Both the position numbers and the translations under genes were made by a program. The notes under the pieces were generated by a model. That model was not told the DNA's origin, made no database searches, and saw only the letters and a list, made by a program, of their open reading frames with translations. This document shows positions 54,632 to 58,664 of a stretch of DNA of 58,664 nucleotides, piece by piece. Positions within the stretch are counted from its first letter, which is position 1. Each line of letters opens with the position of its first letter. The DNA comes from Clostridia bacterium (GTDB lineage Bacteria; Bacillota; Clostridia; Christensenellales; Borkfalkiaceae), in contig JAFURH010000045.1 of assembly GCA_017471945.1 (NCBI GenBank), positions 1-58,664 on the forward strand. Direction: 5' to 3'.

Positions 54632-56198
54632 CAGAACGGAAGAATACTTAAAAAAAGTCCGCGAAACGGAAGGAATGAAAAACGCGATCCTCTCGTCAAT
54701 CGCGGTCGATAAGAATCGCGCCGTCGCGGAGTTTACGCTCATCACCGACAGGGCGTATGCGCCGACCGAATCCGAACGGCTTCGGTCGCTTTCCGCGCGC
54801 TTTTTGCCCGAAGGCTTTTCGGCGGAAGTGAATATCGTCAAGCGCGTTCCCGATCGTGAGATACTCCAAAAAACCGTCTATAAATACCTCACGGCTTCCT
54901 TTCCCGCCGCCGCGGCGTTTATGCAGGAAAAAGATATCGAGATCGAGCTTTTATCCAGCGGCGCGCATTTTTATTTCAATATCGCTTCGGGCGAACAGAC
55001 TCTGTTTTCGTCGGGAAAAATACTCGACTCGGTCAGCGCGTATTTGAAAACGCTGTTTTGCGGTACGTTCTACGGCGACGTAAAACTCGTCGAAAAGGTG
55101 ATCGACGAGGGACTTTTAGACGAGCTTCCCGAAACGGAAGAGGAATACGTACCCGAAATCCGCGCCTTTCCGATCAATGAATTTTCCAAGCTCGACGGCG
55201 TGGACGAGCTCCCGAAACACGCCGTATATATCGCGGACGCGCCGATGGCGGAAGGGCAGTTTTCCGTGTGCGGCACGCTCGTGTTTTTCGAGGAACGGAA
55301 ATATATCAAGCATAACGAAAAGACCAACGAGGACGTGGAAAAATCCCGTTTCTCGCTGACCGTTTCCGACGGTACGGGCAATTTGCGCACGACCTATTTT
55401 CCAAAAAAAGCGACCGTGGACAAGGTGCGCGAGCTCAAAGCGGGGGATTTCGTCGTGTTGACGGGGGAAAACGAGGAATATAACGGAGCGGTTTCCTTTA
55501 AAGCGTCTAAGCTGAATTTCGGCAGACCGCCCGAAAATTTTGAACCCGTGAAGCGCAAAAGCAAGCCCGTGCCCAAGTTCTATCACGCCGTATTTCCCGA
55601 GGAATACGTAGACTATACGCAAGCGGGCTTTTTCGATAACTTAGGAAAGCCCGACGACTTGAAGCAAAACGTTTTCGTCGTGTTCGATCTCGAAACGACG
55701 GGACTCGTACATCAGCCCTCGATGGGGAAAATGGATAAAATTATCGAGATCGGCGCGGTGAAGATCGTAAACGGCGAAATGAAAGAAAAATTTTCTTCGT
55801 TCGTCGCGTGCAAGGATAAGCTTTCGCCCGAAATTATCAAGCTTACGGGGATCGTGGATTCCGACCTTGTCGGCGCGCCGCCCATCGAAGAGGTGATCGC
55901 GGACTTTTATAAATTTGCCGACGGCGCATACCTCGTTGGGCATAACGTGCAGTTCGACCTCGATTTCGTAAAATACTACGGCAACGAAAACGGTTACACC
56001 TTCGATCATAAGCCGTTCGATACGCTCACCCTTTCGCAAGAGCGTTTCCGCGCGGGGGAAGTGCCGAATTATAAGCTCAACTCGGTTGCGGATTACTACG
56101 GTTTTACCTTCAACCATCACCGCGCGTTCGACGACGCGTGCGTAACGGCGAAAATCTTTATCGAATTGATCAAAGCGCGCGGCAAATTGCCTTTATAA
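54621..56198 (+). CDS. PolC-like N-terminal/OB/exonuclease protein without polymerase
   Basis: 525 aa. Residues about 1-190 resemble the PolC N-terminal domains, about 200-310 the OB fold (YIADAPMAEGQFSVCGTLVF, SRFSLTVSDGTGNLRTTYF), and 350-515 a DEDDh exonuclease with intact VFDLETTG, HNVQFDLDF and HHRAFDDAC. The PHP parts and the whole polymerase module are absent, and the frame ends at a normal stop followed by repeats, not by more polC. A full PolC is about 1400 aa. Likely a nuclease used with another polymerase, or a reduced PolC. Starts at the ATG inside ispG. Confidence 0.82.
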   Translation: MAIDRTEEYLKKVRETEGMKNAILSSIAVDKNRAVAEFTLITDRAYAPTESERLRSLSARFLPEGFSAEVNIVKRVPDREILQKTVYKYLTASFPAAAAFMQEKDIEIELLSSGAHFYFNIASGEQTLFSSGKILDSVSAYLKTLFCGTFYGDVKLVEKVIDEGLLDELPETEEEYVPEIRAFPINEFSKLDGVDELPKHAVYIADAPMAEGQFSVCGTLVFFEERKYIKHNEKTNEDVEKSRFSLTVSDGTGNLRTTYFPKKATVDKVRELKAGDFVVLTGENEEYNGAVSFKASKLNFGRPPENFEPVKRKSKPVPKFYHAVFPEEYVDYTQAGFFDNLGKPDDLKQNVFVVFDLETTGLVHQPSMGKMDKIIEIGAVKIVNGEMKEKFSSFVACKDKLSPEIIKLTGIVDSDLVGAPPIEEVIADFYKFADGAYLVGHNVQFDLDFVKYYGNENGYTFDHKPFDTLTLSQERFRAGEVPNYKLNSVADYYGFTFNHHRAFDDACVTAKIFIELIKARGKLPL

Positions 56199-56202
56199 AC
56201 GA

Positions 56203-56340
56203 GGGATTGCCGCGGTCGCAAAAGCTCCCTCGCAATGACGGTGGGGTATCGTGTCATTGCGAACCCGAAGGGTGAAGCAATCCCAAGGACGACCCGTCAT
56301 TCTGAGCGAAGCGTAAGCGGAGTCGAAGAATCCCAAGGAC
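56203..56340. repeat. Dispersed palindromic repeats (CATTGCGA and CATTCTGA types)
   Basis: An inverted arrangement GGGATTGC ... CGCAATGAC and GTCATTGCG ... GCAATCCC, followed by a related GTCATTCTGAGCG ... GAATCCC unit. Related to 38520 and 58465. Looks like a REP-like element that folds at the RNA level; it flanks the lipoprotein genes. Confidence 0.8.
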
Positions 56341-56370
56341 TTTTCGGATTAAGTAATAACGAGTAAAACA

Positions 56371-56408
56371 AAAAAACAACGAATCGTTTCGGCGGTTCGT
56401 TGTTTTTT
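56371..56408. terminator. Bidirectional terminator overlapping the XRE stop codon
   Basis: AAAAAACAACGAA (56371-56383) pairs with TTCGTTGTTTTTT (56396-56408); T-runs on either strand. Serves the minus-strand XRE gene, whose stop lies at its right end. Confidence 0.85.
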
Positions 56409-56679
56409 AATATTTTTTTAATTCCTCTAATTGTTTTTGTATTCTGTCGATCGCTTGCACTTTCTTTTCGTTCGTGTAATAATCGTATTTAACTCTCCCA
56501 ACGAGATAGTCGATCGATACCCCGAAAAAATCGGCGAGCTTGATCAGCGCGTATGCGTCGGGTGAGGTCTTTCCCGTTTCGTAGTTGGAGATCGTCCGTT
56601 GATCTATCCCCGTCTTTTCCGCGAGATCGCTTTGCCTCAAATCCCGATCTTCCCGCAGATCCCGTATCCTGTTTTGCAT
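56407..56679 (-). CDS. XRE-family HTH regulator
   Basis: 90 aa. Cro/CI HTH (5-60) with LRQSDLAEKTGIDQRTISNY and a SIDYLVGR end, then a short helical tail (KVQAIDRIQKQLEEL). Divergent from the second lipoprotein gene across 147 bp with inverted-repeat operators, so it probably controls that gene and itself. RBS GAGGAATG. Confidence 0.87.
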   Translation of the reverse strand: MQNRIRDLREDRDLRQSDLAEKTGIDQRTISNYETGKTSPDAYALIKLADFFGVSIDYLVGRVKYDYYTNEKKVQAIDRIQKQLEELKKY

Positions 56680-56714
56680 CGTTCATTCCTCTGTTACTAT
56701 AATTTTTCTTATTA

Positions 56715-56752
56715 TACCATATTTTTGGTAAAATAGCTTGACAAACCAAAAA
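56715..56752. promoter_or_regulatory. Inverted-repeat operators between XRE and lipoprotein genes
   Basis: TACCA-N6-TGGTA (56715-56730) overlaps the minus-strand -10 TATAAT (56716-56711) of the XRE gene. TTTTTGGT (56722-56729) and ACCAAAAA (56745-56752) form an 8-bp inverted repeat that brackets the lipoprotein -35 (56738-56743). The shared TTGGT core suggests one protein binds both. Confidence 0.55.
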
Positions 56753-56766
56753 TTATCATATATAAT
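56738..56766 (+). promoter_or_regulatory. Promoter of the second lipoprotein gene
   Basis: TTGACA (56738-56743), 17-bp spacer, TATAAT (56761-56766): a strong consensus promoter without the G tract seen before the paralogue. Confidence 0.85.
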
Positions 56767-56826
56767 AAGTCTATACTAAAATATTAGTAAATAAAAGCAA
56801 AAAAGTGAAAATTTTGGAGGTTTTGA

Positions 56827-58455
56827 ATGAAAAAGAAGTTCGGCTTTGCAGGTTTTGTTTTGGCGGGCGTTTTGTCTTTCTCGTTCGCGCTCGGCGCGTG
56901 CGGTGGTGGGGAAAGCGGCGAAAAAGAACCCGAAACGTATACGATCCAGTATACGGACGATACGGGCGTACATACCTTGACGGTAGAGGAGGGCGCGGTG
57001 TATTCGCTTGAAAAAATTCCCTCGCGCTACGGGTACGAGTTCAAAGGTCTTTATAATTTGGAAAAGGGCGGCGTGCGGTACGTGAACGAAAGCGGGGTTT
57101 CCGTAACGGCGTTCCAAGACGGGATCAATCTCACGCTGTATCCGCAGTTCGAAGCAAAAGAATATACGCTCGTTCTCGATTATCAAGGCGCGGAAATAAC
57201 GGGAAACCGTTCGTATACGGTTTCTTACGGGGAAACGCTTCCGAGCTTACCGACGGATTTGAGCGTAGAAGCCAAAGAGTTTGCGGGGTGGTATACCCAG
57301 CCTGAACGAAAAGGGGAACAAATCGCGGATAAACACGGCGTGTTGCCTTTGAAAAATAAACTTAACGAAAAGAATTTCGATCTTAGCGATGCAGACGGAA
57401 ATATCTGCCTTTACGCGGGTTTTCAAGGCGCGATCTACGACGTAACGTTGCATTTTTCGGACGGGCAAACGGAAGAGCTCGCGGTGGAGCACGGCACGAA
57501 AATTTCCGAGCTTATGTATGAAACGCGGGTGGACGGAAAGGGCGTAGTGGCTTGGTCTACGCAAGAAAACGACGAAGATAAATCGCATTTGGTTTCGGGG
57601 AAAATCAAAACCGATTTGGAGCTGTATGCGGCAGAATACGCGCCCGTACTTAATTTTAACACGAACGGCGGGGAAGAAATTCCGTCCGTAGTGGCAAGAG
57701 CGGGCGAAACGGTTGCGTTGCCTACGCCTGAAAAAGAAAATTATCAGTTCGTGGAATGGCAGGATAAAAGCGGGAACGCGTATACTTCAACCGTAATGCC
57801 GTCCGATAGCGTGGAATTGAAAGCGATTTGGCAAGCTATGCTCGTATTCGAGGAAAACGGCGGCACGGAAGTGAACGATATTTCCAAGCCCAAAGGGCAA
57901 AGCGTGAGCTTGCCCGAGCCTACGCGTAACGGGTATATTTTCGCGGGTTGGTACGTAGGCGAAACGGGATACTCGTCAACGGCAATGCCGAGCGAAAGCG
58001 TGGTGTTACAAGCGGGTTGGTATCAAGTCCGTACGGAAACGGTGATTGTGGTCAAAGCGGATGAAACAGTGGTGTTTGGCTATGAAGGTTCACTTACAAC
58101 AAAAAACGCTTTAACGATTGATTGCACAAGCTTTTTACCTAATAATTTTAATGGAGAAATTCATATAGATATGCATTTTAAATTAAGTTTTAAGTATGCA
58201 AGCTTGACAGAATCTCATATATTACAATTAAAGTTTTATAGTCAGCCTATTATTAGTGCTTCAAATTTGTTAATAGAAAAGGACTGTGATATTAAATCAA
58301 CGGAATTTGTAGAATATACACATAACCAAACTTTAACGATGGAAGGGAACGTAATTTATGGAGCGGTTCGTTGGCCGTATGGCGATCATTCGGGTTTAAG
58401 TGATTTCTACGTGAATATTTCTTTCCCTGATACGACGAACGTGATTTTTGATTGA
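56827..58455 (+). CDS. Surface lipoprotein with InlB-type repeats, paralogue
   Basis: 542 aa. Signal peptide with lipobox LGAC (near 22-25), GGGESGEKEP linker and the same InlB-like repeats as the gene at 38681, about two-thirds identical over the first 400 residues. The last ~140 residues diverge strongly and their DNA is clearly AT-richer than the rest of the gene, though both tips keep an FYS ... SAS ... L.D.Y..ISFPDT.N end pattern. RBS TTGGAGG. Membrane-anchored surface antigen or adhesin; ligand unknown. Confidence 0.88.
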   Translation: MKKKFGFAGFVLAGVLSFSFALGACGGGESGEKEPETYTIQYTDDTGVHTLTVEEGAVYSLEKIPSRYGYEFKGLYNLEKGGVRYVNESGVSVTAFQDGINLTLYPQFEAKEYTLVLDYQGAEITGNRSYTVSYGETLPSLPTDLSVEAKEFAGWYTQPERKGEQIADKHGVLPLKNKLNEKNFDLSDADGNICLYAGFQGAIYDVTLHFSDGQTEELAVEHGTKISELMYETRVDGKGVVAWSTQENDEDKSHLVSGKIKTDLELYAAEYAPVLNFNTNGGEEIPSVVARAGETVALPTPEKENYQFVEWQDKSGNAYTSTVMPSDSVELKAIWQAMLVFEENGGTEVNDISKPKGQSVSLPEPTRNGYIFAGWYVGETGYSSTAMPSESVVLQAGWYQVRTETVIVVKADETVVFGYEGSLTTKNALTIDCTSFLPNNFNGEIHIDMHFKLSFKYASLTESHILQLKFYSQPIISASNLLIEKDCDIKSTEFVEYTHNQTLTMEGNVIYGAVRWPYGDHSGLSDFYVNISFPDTTNVIFD

Positions 58456-58464
58456 AAGGTTGAA

Positions 58465-58664
58465 GGGATTGCCGCGCTACACTTCGTTTCGCTCGCAATG
58501 ACATATACGCCGTCATTGCGAGAACTGAAAGGACGAAGCAATCCCAAAGACTTTACGGATTAAATAATTAGGGATTGCCGCGCTACACTTCGTTTCGCTC
58601 GCAATGACATATACGCTGTCATTGCGAGGACTGAAAGGACGAAGCAATCCCAAAGACTTTACGA
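58465..58664. repeat. Tandem 106-bp repeats, cut by the window end
   Basis: Two units starting at 58465 and 58571, nearly identical (three differences seen). Each has inverted arms GGGATTGC/GCAATCCC and CGCAATGAC/GTCATTGCG. The second unit runs to the window end at 94 of 106 bp. Same repeat family as 38520 and 56203; no CRISPR-like spacers. Confidence 0.85.

Noticed and set aside
56199-56406. Frameshifted remainder of polC downstream of the exonuclease protein.
   Set aside because: The stretch is dispersed repeats and a terminator; no frame encodes PHP or polymerase motifs.
58465-58664. CRISPR array.
   Set aside because: Tandem units are 106 bp and almost identical throughout; no short repeats with unique spacers.

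Overview
The window is about 58.7 kb of bacterial chromosome, roughly half G+C. It looks like an uncultured, probably gut-associated member of the Bacillota (class Clostridia). The evidence is the gene content and order: an mcsA-mcsB-clpC stress operon, a pyrK/pyrD class 1B dihydroorotate dehydrogenase, dgt-dnaG-rpoD followed by trmK and a Nif3-family gene, ispG next to a PolC-like gene, a T-box leader in front of pheST, and many small XRE-type regulators. No rRNA, tRNA, CRISPR array, prophage or transposase gene was recognised. Almost everything is on the + strand; the exceptions are lgt, two small-protein genes, a cysteine-desulfurase-like gene and one XRE regulator.

Layout. 1-5.2 kb: the end of a pyrimidine operon (pyrF-K-D-E), then galM-trpS. 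5.2-9.3 kb: lgt and a small DUF4190-like membrane protein on the - strand, divergent from two XRE regulators, then an AraC regulator and a Gfo/Idh/MocA oxidoreductase. 9.4-15.9 kb: an archaeal-type proS, then a membrane-anchored XRE protein heading mcsA-mcsB-clpC, with no ctsR. 15.9-22 kb: the shikimate operon aroC-B-A-E-Q-K plus an SDR gene. 22-25.4 kb: small hypotheticals, a cysteine desulfurase homologue divergent from a DUF3343 gene, nth, and two small possibly spore-related genes. 25.5-34.5 kb: mscL with a long coiled-coil tail, the T-box-controlled pheST, truB, ribF, an endonuclease IV-like gene, pepP and efp. 34.5-38.5 kb: dtd, an MBL hydrolase, and a GT8 - PlsC - CrtO-like trio suggesting glycolipid synthesis. 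38.6-40.4 kb: a surface lipoprotein with InlB-type repeats. 40.5-56.2 kb: dgt-dnaG-rpoD-trmK-nif3, a zinc-ribbon protein, an alanine racemase homologue that lacks the PLP lysine, rsmD-coaD, DAHP synthase-pheA, rarA-nrdR-ispG and a PolC-like protein without polymerase. 56.2-58.7 kb: dispersed repeats, an XRE regulator and a second, paralogous lipoprotein, ending in tandem 106-bp repeats.

How the genes work together. DAHP synthase and aroB-Q-E-K-A-C make chorismate, and pheA takes it toward phenylalanine. tyrA and the trp genes are not here. PheST with its T-box charges tRNA-Phe. The GT8/PlsC/CrtO-like genes and the two lipoproteins (matured by Lgt) shape the cell surface.

Most unusual features: a 10-G tract inside the promoter spacer of the first lipoprotein gene, which suggests phase variation; a paralogous lipoprotein pair with a conserved stalk and divergent AT-rich C-terminal tips; helically phased GTAGAG repeats before the GT8 gene; several promoters whose -10 box sits 5-9 nt before the start codon, suggesting leaderless mRNAs; a catalytically disabled alanine racemase homologue; and a stand-alone PolC N-terminal/exonuclease protein in the usual polC position.
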